Source: Cichorium intybus
Lineage: Eukaryota > Streptophyta > Magnoliopsida > Asterales > Asteraceae
Reading direction: 5' to 3'
Length of the DNA: 64,000 bases
NCBI GenBank assembly: GCA_023525715.1
Contig: CM042017.1
Span: 81,621,357 to 81,685,356, forward strand
In this document: positions 1 through 11,764 of the stretch, in pieces
Numbering within the stretch: position 1 is the stretch's first letter
Layout of the letters: every line of letters starts with the position of its first letter
The notes under the pieces: generated by a model
The model's input: only the letters and a program-made list of their open reading frames with translations
Databases searched by the model: none
What the model was told of the DNA's origin: nothing
Translations under genes and position numbers: made by a program

Positions 1-245
1 ATAAGACATGATGCATTAACAGAATCATCCATCTTTTTAAGCCATGCATCATGTAGAGGCTTAGGAGTGACAGGGGGCTCTTCAGGAAGTGGTTCGTTGA
101 GAACATATTCTTTCTTTTCTTGTTTGAGAACTATTCTCACACTACGGTACCAGTCCAAGAAGTTGGTGTGGTTGAGTTTTTCTCCCTCAAGGAGAGACCG
201 TAGTGATGTTTTGTTTGGAGCCGGGTTTGCTGTGTTTGGTGCCAT
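1..245 (-). CDS. gag N-terminus of Copia-A (partial, runs off the window)
   Basis: The minus-strand ATG is at 245-243 and the frame is open to the window edge (about 81 codons). The translation begins MAPNTANPAPNKTSLRSLLE and matches the gag start of Copia-B at 55781 almost residue for residue, including the FLDWYRSVRIVLKQEK segment typical of the N-terminal domain of Copia capsid proteins. Gag would build the cytoplasmic virus-like particle that packages element RNA. The Copia-B copy carries an in-frame stop about 90 codons in; the corresponding position here lies beyond the window, so integrity is unknown. Confidence 0.85.
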   Translation of the reverse strand, partial: MAPNTANPAPNKTSLRSLLEGEKLNHTNFLDWYRSVRIVLKQEKKEYVLNEPLPEEPPVTPKPLHDAWLKKMDDSVNASCL

Positions 246-349
246 CTACAAAATTTTAACAAGGTTCAATTTAGCAATTTATGATATTAAGTCCTTAATA
301 ATTAATACCCTTTCTTGTTTCATAAACTTTAATTGATTAAGGTCTAGAA

Positions 350-715
350 TCCAAGTTGCAATACAAACAAGCGGTTAGGTATCCTTTATCCTGCCTATTC
401 GAATCAACAAGGTAGGTAATGGTTTACCAATTATATCCAAATATAATTTCTAGAGGTATGGAATCCCATTATAACATTTATAAGTTTGGCATGTTTGATC
501 CCATCTATGCCTTGGATTTCTAATGCTTAGGTGACATTTATCATAAAAGATTTCCAAACAAATCATCCCACTTAAACGGACGTGTAGTTTTGACAACTAT
601 TAATGGTTAGGTGTCCTTTATCCCATCAATATTGCAAAGCTACCTCTTGTATCACAAGAAAACTCCAAATGGTTAGGTAACCTTTATCCCACAAGGATAT
701 TGAAGTGATACATGA
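350..715 (-). repeat. Copia-A leader repeats: four copies of a GGATAAAGG..ACCTAA core
   Basis: On the minus strand the motif GGATAAAGG-NN-ACCTAAcC recurs at about 372-390, 532-550, 604-625 and 670-692. Each copy is flanked by partly complementary arms. The array is homologous to the one in the Copia-B leader at 55315-55676; see there and the findings. Confidence 0.7.
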
Positions 716-1398
716 GTGTCTTTAAGAGGGACGACATCGATTTGTATTTTGAAAGGGATTTGTATGTTTTACAATTCTAATTTTGAAAAACATATGGTAT
801 CATGTAGATTGCATGCATCCAATGAACATGGTACCAATAAAATCTTATTTTGTTAATTGGTTCCTTTAATTATAAAATCTCCATTTAATTCTTTGTTTGT
901 GGTCAAGATTATAACTAATATCTAATATTAAGTTTGAGTTTGAACACATACATTAGAACCAATTTTAATCCTAAATAATTACCATTTATTACTTAGGGTT
1001 GGAGTTTGTAAGAATTCATAAAATCTCCATTTTATTTCATTAATTTTCAAATCTTGACTTTTATAGATTTTATAACAAAAAACCATTTTAATAAAACCAA
1101 TTATATCATATCTTATGTTTTAAATGTCAATTTGAAAATTACAAACTCCTTGATGATTATGTTTAATTATCTAGGTTGTTAAGCATGCAAAATCTTATTT
1201 TCATCCACAACATGAAATAATAAAACATTCAATCATCACATGCATGATGCATGCATGGGTGCATAAACACAAGCCAACTAATTTGATATTTCATGTGAGC
1301 CATACATGAAATATCAAGTCCAAACATAGGGACAAAAAGGTGATAAAAACTCAACCAAATAATCTTCGATTTGGCTACAATTTTGCCAAGCTTCTTAT

Positions 1399-2091
1399 TG
1401 TTGGATTAGGTGTCTAAGCCATGATTAATAATTTGTATTTACATAATTAATAGAAGCAAAGTCCATTTGGGTTGCCCTCATAGCTGGAGGTTTGGTAGAA
1501 AGTTCGGTAGAGAGAAAGGTTAGTTTATTATGGGATTAATAAATCAATAGAAATAAAAGATATGGTTTGTTAATATATTAAAGTGATAATATATTAATTA
1601 GAAACTATATTGATTGATTAATAATTAATCAGGAATTAATTAGATTAATTTCTGTGGCATTAATTAGATTAATCAGGAAGTCAGGGATTAAAGTCGTACA
1701 AATTCAATAGTTGAATTGCGACGCGCGGCGCGCCAATGTATAGGCCGCGGCGTGCGTACGTATAATCCGGAAAATGGCTGACGGCTAGGGTTTCTTATTT
1801 CCCTATAAATAGGGACCCCTAGACCTCATTATTTGGTGCTCATTCTATAATTCTCTCTAAAATTTTCGTCCACCCTCTGGCTCCCTGGGTGTGATCTCAT
1901 TTGAGGCAGGACACTTGTGCTGCTTAGCTTCAAGATTAAAACTAAAGGTTAGTTTTTCTGGTTTATTCTTTTAGTTAATTTTTGTTTGGCCTTTAGGAAT
2001 TAGTTACATGTTCAAAGAAAGAAAACATAGATATTTTCTAGGTTGCATGTGAACTTAGGTTATTTAGTTCATGGTTGCGGAAAACCTTTCA
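1399..2091 (+). repeat. LARD 5' LTR
   Basis: Begins TGTTGGATTAGG and ends ACCTTTCA. A TATAAATA box is at 1804-1811, preceded by a GC-rich CpG patch (1720-1760) that includes GGCGCGCC. Transcription would start about 30 bp after the box. Compared with the 3' LTR, several differences are C/T or G/A, as expected from deamination of methylated cytosine. Confidence 0.92.
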
Positions 2092-2092
2092 G

Positions 2093-2104
2093 TGGTATCA
2101 GAGC
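2093..2104 (+). other. LARD primer-binding site (initiator tRNA-Met type)
   Basis: TGGTATCAGAGC lies one base after the 5' LTR. It is complementary to the 3' end of initiator tRNA-Met, the usual primer of plant Copia elements. Confidence 0.9.
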
Positions 2105-2394
2105 AATTGGTTGTTTTCTTATTGAATGGCTGTAATAGTTTTCCTAATTAGGGTTTATTGTTTATAAATCTTTTGGGCCTGATTTCGATTTTGGGGTTTA
2201 GGGTTTTTGAAACCCTAGCCCCTCCCCCCTTCTTTTTTGATTTTCCTGGTTAGGGTTTTAGGAGGTTTTCTATTTTTGGTAACTTTAATTGGTTAATTAA
2301 ATGGATAACCTTAAACCCAGTTTGTTTGAATTCGATAATTAGGGGTTTAAGATAGGTTTAAATTGATTTGATTAATTTGGAAAAACCTATCTAC

Positions 2395-2660
2395 ATTTGA
2401 ATTAATTTAATTAATTGTTTAATTAAAAGATAATTCAAGGGATTTAATTTAATTTTGATTTAATGGTTAAATTTCAAAAATTAAAGGATAAATCCTAAAA
2501 TATTTTAAAAAGGTTTAAAATATCTAGATTTAATTAATTTAATTAATAGTTTAATTAAAAGATAAATTAAATCAAATTAAAGGTTTAATTTAATTTGAAA
2601 TTTAATAGTTAAATTTCAGGAAATTAAAAGATAAACCAGGAATATTTTAAAAGATTTAAA
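2395..2660 (+). repeat. Imperfect tandem duplication (~130-140 bp x2) in the LARD leader
   Basis: Two consecutive AT-rich units share the order: TTAATTAATTTAATTAA-type start, TTTAATTAAAAGATAA, TTAAATTTCA, then ATATTTTAAAAxxxTTTAAAATA. They are built on TTTAATTAA-like palindromes and have no coding potential. Confidence 0.7.
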
Positions 2661-2984
2661 ATACATCTTATATATATTATTAAAGGTTAATACTATATGT
2701 ATAAGATAAATTGGTTAGTCAAATCATTAGTAGGCCTCATTCACGAAGCTGGTCTATAAAGTGGGTATAAGGAGACTGCCTATAAAATGGCTGTCTAATG
2801 GGTGTTCACTCTCACCCACCGCTCGCCTGATCAGTGGAGGGTCGTTAGCCGAACAGTTTTGATAGGACCGCTTAATCATTAAAAGTATAATGATCAAAGT
2901 ACTAGAACCCGTACAAAAATTCTCAATCTAGTTACTTTAGAAAAAATGTGAATTTGATGCTAACCCATGAAATTGCACATTGCA

Positions 2985-3045
2985 CTTTATGAAACGTTGG
3001 TGGAGCGTGTGTGGGTTACCGGCACACCAATGGGGGTTCATAAAG
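2985..3045 (+). other. LARD hairpin 1 (conserved core, site-specific stem)
   Basis: Left arm CTTTATGAA..TTGGTG pairs with right arm CACCAA..TTCATAAAG. Between them lies the core GAGCGTGTGTGG-gTTACCGG-CA (3003-3024), shared by all four LARD hairpins. Pairing can be extended outward with mismatches (ATTGC..CAC against GTGGCAAT). Confidence 0.8.
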
Positions 3046-3060
3046 AGTGGCAATGGGTTT

Positions 3061-3135
3061 CTCGGGTGTTATCATTGTTGATGGAGCGTGTGTGGTTAAC
3101 CGGCACATCAATTTGAGATGATAATGGACCCCGAG
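3061..3135 (+). other. LARD hairpin 2 (conserved core, site-specific stem)
   Basis: Left arm CTCGGG..TATCAT..TTGATG pairs with CATCAA..ATGATA..CCCGAG. The core is at 3084-3105. The core of this copy contains the perfect 8-nt palindrome GGTTAACC, a possible kissing-loop sequence. The stem differs in sequence from hairpin 1, 16 bp upstream. Confidence 0.8.
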
Positions 3136-4128
3136 AGTACCAAGCTAATTTGCATGGTTATTCACACCCGGTTTGTAATCCTCAACATCCCAGTCACAAA
3201 CGGTGGGGCATATCCGAGATTAAACATGCCATTGAACAGTTCAATGAATCTTACAGATCTAGGAATTTCATAAGACTGAAATTGATAAAAGTTATCTACC
3301 TTAATGACCACTGTGTTGTGACTACGGCATCCCTCTTCACAGCATAGTTGGGGTATTTTGGATCCTAGCCTTGTTAAATAATATATATTGGGTGATTATT
3401 TAAAAGGATGAATTAAACGAATAAATTCAAATTTTATATATGTCTGAAGAAAGTGTCATTCTCCTCTTTCCCCTCCCTCACCCATTTCTGAGAGCTTCAG
3501 AAAGCACCTGTTAAATATGGTAAGGCTGACTGGCCTTGACTATATGATATGGTTTTTGTAATTAGAGAATAGTTCTTAGTTTTGCTGGCGAACCATATCC
3601 GACTGAGTGTCCGCTCCCAAACATGACATCACACAGCAGCTTGTGATGAGCATGACTCCTTGACTATTGAGTCCAAGGAAGCTCGTTGCCTTATGCTATT
3701 GATCATTAACCCCGAGTTCCGCAGGGATTTAGAATTCCTGGGGTCTGATAAGTTAGCACAGCTAGTTCAGGAAAGGTTCCGTGAACTGGTTGAATAAAGG
3801 GAACGAACTAGGATCTTCAAAGAGCTTGAAGTTGCAAGCTAGAAGGAAGTAGCACCAGTTTGCGTGTTCCCGAGATTGAGGGATACATAAGCGAATAATA
3901 TAAAACTGGTTTCCCTTTGTGATCGGGAGTTAAGCATTAGCTCAACTCGCTGATCTGTTCATCCAGATGAACAGAAAGGGTAACCGGATAAGACAATCGT
4001 GGAAGTGCATTCAATGTCGACTATGTATGAATCGTTCATGGAGAAGCATAGTTCCATTAATTCAGCTGCTTCAGGATTGAGTCCAGTATTAAGGTGCATC
4101 AAGAAATGATCCAGATCGTCTGGACCGA

Positions 4129-4380
4129 TTGTTCGATGTTTCAAACTGGGAATCCACAAGGTGGGACACAGTCACGGAAAGATTGGAAAAATGCTCCAAA
4201 GCCAAACCGTTTGGTAAACTCATAAATATCTTAGAATTCAGAACACCTGATCCTCATTTCCTTGATACAGGATGTGTTTCACACATTTGCTCTGTATGCA
4301 CGAACTCTGGAGGATGCGGGATGGTGTCACACAGGAGCATATTCGGATTGGATCTGGAGCTCGTGCGGTTTTTGAGTTAA
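4129..4380 (+). pseudogene. Decayed Copia gag-pol fragment with protease-like motif
   Basis: An open stretch of 84 codons contains FLDTGCVSHIC (motif at about 4264-4290), close to the active-site segment of Copia aspartic protease (FDTGCGTHIC in Copia-B of this window). No zinc knuckle, integrase or reverse transcriptase frame survives around it, and flanking frames are full of stops. It is best read as a relic showing that the LARD interior descends from a Copia gag-pol region. A chance match to a short motif cannot be fully excluded. Confidence 0.5.
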
Positions 4381-5924
4381 GCTAGATATTTGGTCTTGTT
4401 ATTAGTTTATAGATACATACGACATGGATTCACATAGTACATTGTTCTGAGGATAATTCTGGTTTAATGAAATATTTTTTTTTGAAACATGATTGTTTTA
4501 ATTGTCCTCGAAATGTTGTGTGAATGTGTTGATGACGTAAATGGTAATAACTTGAATGTTGATACATCCAATGGGATTGGATTTGTAAATTGTGTTCTTT
4601 ATGATTGTTAAAGTGAATTTTATGAGAATCACTTCAACCAAAGGTCCAGTTGGACAGGACTTTGGAATCATTTGACTTAGAGTCACATGATGAATTGAGT
4701 GCTTAATACAATTAATTGTGGCAAGAAAGGAATCGCGCAAAGATCCAATAGATAGGATTTTGGAATCAGTTGACTTGGAGTCAGGTGATAATTGCATGTC
4801 TTGAACAATATTAACAAAGTCATAAATTTACATGGAACTGTAAAGGTATTAAGATTTTGAGCAACAGACACATAAGTTACTGTGTATTGCTCGAATCTTC
4901 GAACAGAACACGATTAGTTATGCTTCATGATATTTGCCAAATGGTTTGACAAATATGGCTTTGTTTATCGGAATAAACGATTGATTGGAACCTTAAAGTG
5001 TTCAAGGATTTCAAAGGAACTATAAGAACAACAGAACATGAGTAACAACATAGACTGAGAAAATGTTTCACAGTTTATCCTCTTCCAAGAACACTAATGG
5101 TTATAATGTGTCTTAGGGAAGATGATGGAGCATTGATCGAAATAGTTTTGATCCTCAGTGTATAAGATACACTGGATACATTTCTGACTAATATTTCAAT
5201 GAATTGAATATTCAACCAGTCAGACCGCAGAAGCCATATTCCGACCACATCTTAGACTAAGTAGGTTATGTTGACACTGTCTGAAATGTAAAGCTGGGAT
5301 CGTCCCATTAGTACATAGAAAGTCCAGGGTCATGTAGCATTCGTCTGAATCTCATGACAAGCCTGAAACTAATCAGCAATGTCGTTTCATTGGCCACTCC
5401 GGTCATCCTTTGAAAGAAGAGTACTTTTAGAAAGAACTCAAGTTCTAAGGAAACAGTGGGAGTAAGAATAATTCTGAATGAGTTCAGGGATTAGCCAAGT
5501 GAAAGAACCTTTAGTCACCACTGGGACTTGACCAGGAATTAGATTCCTGTTAAACCTGACATACCCTCTCTTCGCTTGCCCAGTAGTTATTGTCACTGTC
5601 ATAAGGAGTTATGATTTGGGTGATATACCGGGTAGTGGTAAAACACTAAAGATGGTACGGATAAGTAATCCGACTGCTGGAAGCATTGGTGAGCCCGGTT
5701 GCTGCCAGATAAGAGAACCTTACCGCGAGACACAGTCTATGTGACAGTTTGATTGATCTTTACAACTGGTCTAGGAACCAGTGGGAGTAATTGAATCATC
5801 AAAAGAAGGGAACATAGAAATGTACTTCAGAACATCTGGTTGAATGAGTCATCACTTGGAGTCAAGCAATTGATTCTGAGAGAAGCACTCTCAATAGAAG
5901 ATGTAATCCGAGAGGATTCCGCGT

Positions 5925-5997
5925 GGCATAGTGTGAGTCGTTAGTGGAGCGTGTGTGGTTTACCGGCACACTAATATGGACTCACATAGAGCATGCC
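5925..5997 (+). other. LARD hairpin 3 (conserved core, site-specific stem)
   Basis: Left arm GGCAT..TGTGAGTC..TTAGTG pairs with CACTAA..GACTCACA..ATGCC. The core GAGCGTGTGTGG-TTTACCGG-CA is at 5947-5968. It lies 2.8 kb from hairpins 1 and 2. Confidence 0.8.
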
Positions 5998-6287
5998 ATT
6001 ACAAAAGGTACATGGCCCCGGGATTCGTCCCATGGGCATCTCGCAAGAAAGGATATTCAGATTCTCAAAATAGGCCAAAAGGTTTGGATTTTGTGAATAG
6101 CCTGAAAGATTTCCTTTAATATGTCGGAAAGGTTTGGATTTCGGTTTCGCAAAATGTGCCATAAGTTATGGATTTTGTGAATAGTCCGAAAGAGTCATAT
6201 AACGGTGTCAAAGCCAGTGGGAGTATCGTTGTTATCTGCTATCATTGTATGTGGGTTACATACTGGTTCTAGGAAACGTCTCTTATC

Positions 6288-6600
6288 ATTACAAAGTGTA
6301 ATGACTTGGTGTTAAGAAACGGTTCGCTATGAAAGACTTTAAGAGATACAACATACTCAGGTGGTTGTGAACATCTATTAGATAGATCAGAATTCTGCCA
6401 ATATGATCTTGATGAGATTCAAGATGCATAACCCCAGGAATGGAGTTTCCTGTCATTGCAAAGTGTAATGAATTGGCATGAAAGAAACAAAGAAGGTGCA
6501 GCATGCTCACGTAGTTCATAGACATCTATCAGATAGATGAGACTGACAGTATTGACTTAGCCGTTGAGAATATGATCTTGATGGGATTCAAGATGCATAA
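6288..6600 (+). repeat. Imperfect ~165-bp tandem duplication in the LARD interior
   Basis: Unit 1 starts CATTACAAAGTGTAATGA and unit 2 starts CATTGCAAAGTGTAATGA. Both end in AATATGATCTTGATG followed by a shared ATTCAAGATGCATAA segment. Both contain an ATCTAT(T/C)AGATAGAT palindrome. No conserved frame is kept. Confidence 0.75.
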
Positions 6601-6919
6601 GAAAGAGTCCCTGAAAGGAAATGGTTTCCGGAAATCATGACACAAGGATTATTAGTAATCTTAGGATTCCGAAAGGGCTTGGAATGAGATTACATCAGGT
6701 TCATCGAGCCTCTTGGACAAATCAGAAGTGTTATGAACATATCCTGATGACTTAATGCTTAGAGCATTGTAAGTTGGATTCAGGATATTGCCTGGCAGTG
6801 AATACTGAATGGATTTTTGAACAGACGTGAGAAATCATTGGGAAATGATTAGGGTGATTGATTTGAAAGGGTTTTCAAATCGGTAATTGTTTACAATAGA
6901 ACGTGGTGCTGTAGGACTT

Positions 6920-7035
6920 CATGGTTAAAGAATTTCGTTGGTTTCTGATGGAGCGCGTGTGGTTCACCGGCACATCATGACACCTCGAAATTGTCTTAGG
7001 GTGTAGTCATGTAGACTAAAGACCCGAGAACCATG
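6920..7035 (+). other. LARD hairpin 4 (conserved core, site-specific stem)
   Basis: Left arm CATGGTT..AATTTCG..TGATG pairs with CATCA..CGAAATT..AACCATG. The core GAGCGCGTGTGG-TTCACCGG-CA is at 6951-6972. The inner stem has more mismatches than those of hairpins 1-3. Confidence 0.7.
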
Positions 7036-7319
7036 GGCAGTCACGGTACACATCACCGGAATGGAGTTGTGAGAGAGAATGACAAAATGACAAATTGAGA
7101 TATCATCGGAAGAGTATCCGATAAGATCATCTGCAATAAAGTGTATAAGTGTTAGACACTTGGATACATAGAAAGAGTGAAAAGGTCATAGACATAGATA
7201 TAAAAGGCTTGAATTGAAAGCTTAAAGGAGAATAAGAAACCGATAATAGTTATGATAAATCCGACTTGGTGATTACCTCGTGGAGACTTGGTAATAAGCA
7301 GGAGTAGCTGCCAGTCAGA

Positions 7320-8075
7320 TTTTATGTTTCACTTTTGCATGTTTACTTCCTGAATAATTGGATTATTCAAATATCCACAGTCGTTCATACTCTTAGGGAG
7401 TAAGTATGAAGGAAGACTGTCATGAATTGGTTTGTAGATTGTCTAAGGAGTTAGACATAGCAATAAGATTCATGCAACGTTCATGAGTACTTGGAAATGG
7501 AGATTTGAGTATTGGATAAACCCGCGCTCAATGGATTGCTTCATGGATTATATCACGAGCAATGTTGAGACGATAATATCTTATGGTCTTAAAGTTGAGA
7601 GATATGAGTTATAATTTGCAAGGCGATTGTTCATTGATAGTACGAAAACGCATCGGTAAATCGGTGTTATAAAACGTGCTGTTGTGAGTGATTTGTCGGG
7701 TAAAAGATATAACATATTAGTCGAAGCTTATTCGTCCCTTGACCCAGACGGGAAACAGATATCTGTTGGCCACTCGATGATTTTGAAGTTGACTGAAGCG
7801 CTGGCCAGCCAGGACTGAATTGATTCGTTCAATTAGAAGTCTAAAAGTCATAAGCAGAATCGGAAATCGGGAAACAGTGTGTCAGACAGAGATTGATCTC
7901 AATCCATGTCTCATGTCTGAAAATATATTGTTGGACGGAGGATCATCTGATCACTTATCTATGGACAGAACTGACTAGGTCAGAGTTCGGCAGCAGTTTC
8001 TAGGAAGCTACAGTTTGCTGATTAATTAGAGGTTAAATTGGTAATTATAGTCATAGACTTATCCAAGTGGGAGAC
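7320..8075 (+). other. LARD 3' untranslated region and polypurine tract
   Basis: From about 7335 the order GCATGTTTA-CT(T)CCT-GAATAATT-ttATTcaaa-tCCACAGTCG-TCATA-GGGAG-AAGT(A)TGAAG resembles the 3' UTR of Copia-B at 59900-59980. It continues through similar phrases (CATGAGTACTTG, GACCCGC-like, CATGGATTATATC). The region ends in a purine tract (about 8065-8074, AAGTGGGAGA) directly before the 3' LTR. This ties the LARD to the same broad Copia group as Copia-A/B. Confidence 0.65.
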
Positions 8076-8768
8076 TGTTGGACTAGGTGTCTAAGCCATG
8101 ACTAATAATTTGTATTTACATAATTAATAGAAGCAAAGTCCATTTGGGTTGCCCTCATAGCTGGAGGTTTGGTAGAAAGTTCGGTAGAGAGAAAGGTTGG
8201 TTTATTATGGGATTAATAAATCAATAGAAATAAAAGATATGGTTTGTTAATATATTAAAGTGATAATATATTAATTAGAAACTATATTGATTGATTAATA
8301 ATTAATCAGGAATTAATTAGATTAATTTCTATGGCATTAATTAGATTAATAAGGAAGTCAGGGATTAAAGTCGTACAAATTCAATAGTTGAATTGCGGCG
8401 CGCGGCGCGCCAATGTATAGGCCGCGGCGCGCGTACGTATAATCCGGAAAATAGCTGACGGCTAGGGTTTCTTATTTCTCTATAAATAGGGACCCCTAAA
8501 CCTCATTATTTGGTGCTCATTCTATAATTCTCTCTGGAATTTTCGTCCACCCTCTGGCTCCCTGGGTGTGATCTCATTTGAGGCAGGACACTTGTGCTGC
8601 TTAGCTTCAAGATTAAAACTAAAGGTTAGTTTTTCTGGTTTATTCTTTTAGTTAATTTTTGTTTGGCCTTTAGGAATTAGTTACATGTTCAAAGAAAGAA
8701 AACATAGATCTTTTCTAGGTTGCATGTGAACTTAGGTTATTTAGTTCATGGTTGCGGAAAACCTTTCA
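8076..8768 (+). repeat. LARD 3' LTR
   Basis: Begins TGTTGGACTAGG and ends ACCTTTCA, followed by the TSD CTTAT (8769-8773). TATAAATA is at 8481-8488. It has the same length (693 bp) as the 5' LTR and no indels were seen. Confidence 0.92.
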
Positions 8769-9520
8769 CTTATATCATCAAATGACACTTGAACCACCAT
8801 TTCTTGACACCATGGAATGACTTGTGATTTTTCTTTGACCACTCCAAAACTTGCGACAGGAATGGGCAGCAGGAAGGAATTTGTTGTGTTTTTGTTGCTT
8901 TCTTGACTTCATTCTTGGTCATATTGATTCTTATACTTGTTAAAACTTAATGTATATACTAGATATTAAAGTTACTAACAAGTATAGCATCAAAATACCA
9001 AGATATGAATTTTTAAACATCTCCTTAACAGATTTGAAATTGGACAGTAGCTATGCAGAAAGTGTTGCTGTTGGGTGCAATCTTCTCTTGACCTTTTACT
9101 TCCTTCTCTTGTTACATTTTGTGAAAAATATAAAATACAACTATTCTAATAATTACAAAATGAATAAAAGAAGGAAATAACTAATTATTATTACAAACCA
9201 TTTGAATAAAAGAATAGATTACAACCAAATTGAATTTAAACACAAAACATGCAACACATGGTCCTTGGCTTGTTTATGCACCATTTTATCACATAAAATC
9301 ATAAAAAAATCAACACTTTGTTTTTCTAAGGCAACAATTATGTAACCAAATGCATGCAAACATAAATTTTAGTTGGTTACATAAAATCATAGATTATATA
9401 TATGCATGTTGCCAAAGAAGCCATGCATAAACATTGCATTCAAGAAGATGAACATTCATGGCTTCCAAAAACCAAGTTTATCCAAACAAACTTATTATCT
9501 AAACATGCAATATAGCCATG

Positions 9521-9533
9521 GCTCTGATACCAA
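9521..9533 (-). other. Copia-A primer-binding site (tRNA-Met type)
   Basis: The minus strand reads TGGTATCAGAGCC directly inside the LTR end, with the same two-base spacing as Copia-B. Confidence 0.9.
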
Positions 9534-9534
9534 T

Positions 9535-10724
<1,190 letters not shown>

Positions 10725-11096
10725 CTTGGATCATAAGTTTTGAATCATAAAACATATTTTGGTTTTAATATTTTTGGATTATGTATATTTTTTTTGCTAT
10801 TTTGATAATTTTTTGCTTAAAAATATAATAATGAACATGAAAAAAACCATTTTTTTCAAAAAATTCTTTTTGCAAACTTACTAATATAATATCTACAATG
10901 ATCCTATAAATTTTCATAATTTTTGATTTTATATAAAAATAATTTTTTTTTTAAATTTTCATGATTGTGCTTGTTTTGTAGAGAATTAAATTTTAAGAAA
11001 CTTTTGTTTTTTCAGAATTTTTTTAAAAGAAAAAAAAAAGTTATTTGCAAAATACAAACTGAGTGGAAAATAAATAAAATTCATCCAATGGGAAGC

Positions 11097-11108
11097 TGAC
11101 ACGTGTCA
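11097..11108. promoter_or_regulatory. Palindromic G-box (TGACACGTGTCA)
   Basis: A perfect 12-bp palindrome centred on CACGTG, about 660 bp upstream of the kinase ATG. CACGTG cores are bound by plant bZIP and bHLH factors and act as ABA-response elements when extended with ACGTGTC. Function here is inferred from sequence alone. Confidence 0.45.
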
Positions 11109-11351
11109 ATGAGAGTGGGGGCGCGTGAATCTCTACTTTGCTGAATGTTACGCGAGTTCAGTTTGACATAAATGTCCTTAGACATTTCTCTTTCTATCAC
11201 TCTTAGTTTCTGGAATTTACAAAAACAACCTTTGAATTTTAATACATGGTCATTATTTGCACATTGAATCTAATCCACTTATTTTTCAATATTAAAGGTC
11301 TACATTTGTCTTCGCGGTTCTTACCGGACTTTAGGTTCCTACACGATCCTC

Positions 11352-11356
<5 letters not shown>

Positions 11357-11438
<82 letters not shown>
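11357..11438. repeat. (TA)n microsatellite
   Basis: About 41 TA units, roughly 330 bp upstream of the kinase start codon. Confidence 0.95.
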
Positions 11439-11440
<2 letters not shown>

Positions 11441-11764
11441 TAATTATTAAAAGTAATACTAAAAAAAATCCTAATTATGAGACATATAAATCATAACAAG
11501 GGTTACCGATACCCATAATATAATTATTAAGACGACCAACAAAACAACATTTCACATCATTAAACCTAATCCCTTAAAATATAATAAACTCAAAGAGCAT
11601 GATCACCAACCCATTAATTAGGTGAGTAACAAAAGTCAAAACCACATACCGGAGGACGATTCCGATTTAAGTAGCTGCAGCCTTGATGGTAGGTTCACCC
11701 TTCATGCTATTGACTTACTATTGCTTCCATCAATCTGTTATCTTCTTTCACTATATTCCTTATT

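Larger units (their letters stand above)
1399..8768 (+). mobile_element. Non-autonomous Copia-derived LTR element (LARD), 7,370 bp
   Basis: Two 693-bp LTRs (1399-2091, 8076-8768) bound a ~6-kb interior with no long coding frame. The TSD CTTAT flanks both ends. A tRNA-Met PBS follows the left LTR and a purine tract precedes the right one, fixing plus-strand orientation. The LTRs differ at only about 13 positions, mostly transitions, so insertion was recent even though the interior is non-coding; mobilisation in trans by an autonomous Copia is the simplest reading. Copia ancestry is supported by a decayed protease motif near 4264 and by a 3' untranslated stretch resembling that of Copia-B. The interior carries four hairpins with a shared core. 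Confidence 0.93.
10725..11764. other. Non-coding AT-rich interval upstream of the kinase gene
   Basis: No gene or recognisable transposon end was seen. It contains homopolymer T and A runs, a (TA)n array at 11357-11438 and the G-box palindrome at 11097-11108. It probably includes the kinase promoter. Confidence 0.6.

Noticed and set aside
3150..3347. 65-codon frame in the LARD
   Set aside because: No family features; lies in a non-coding element full of stops.
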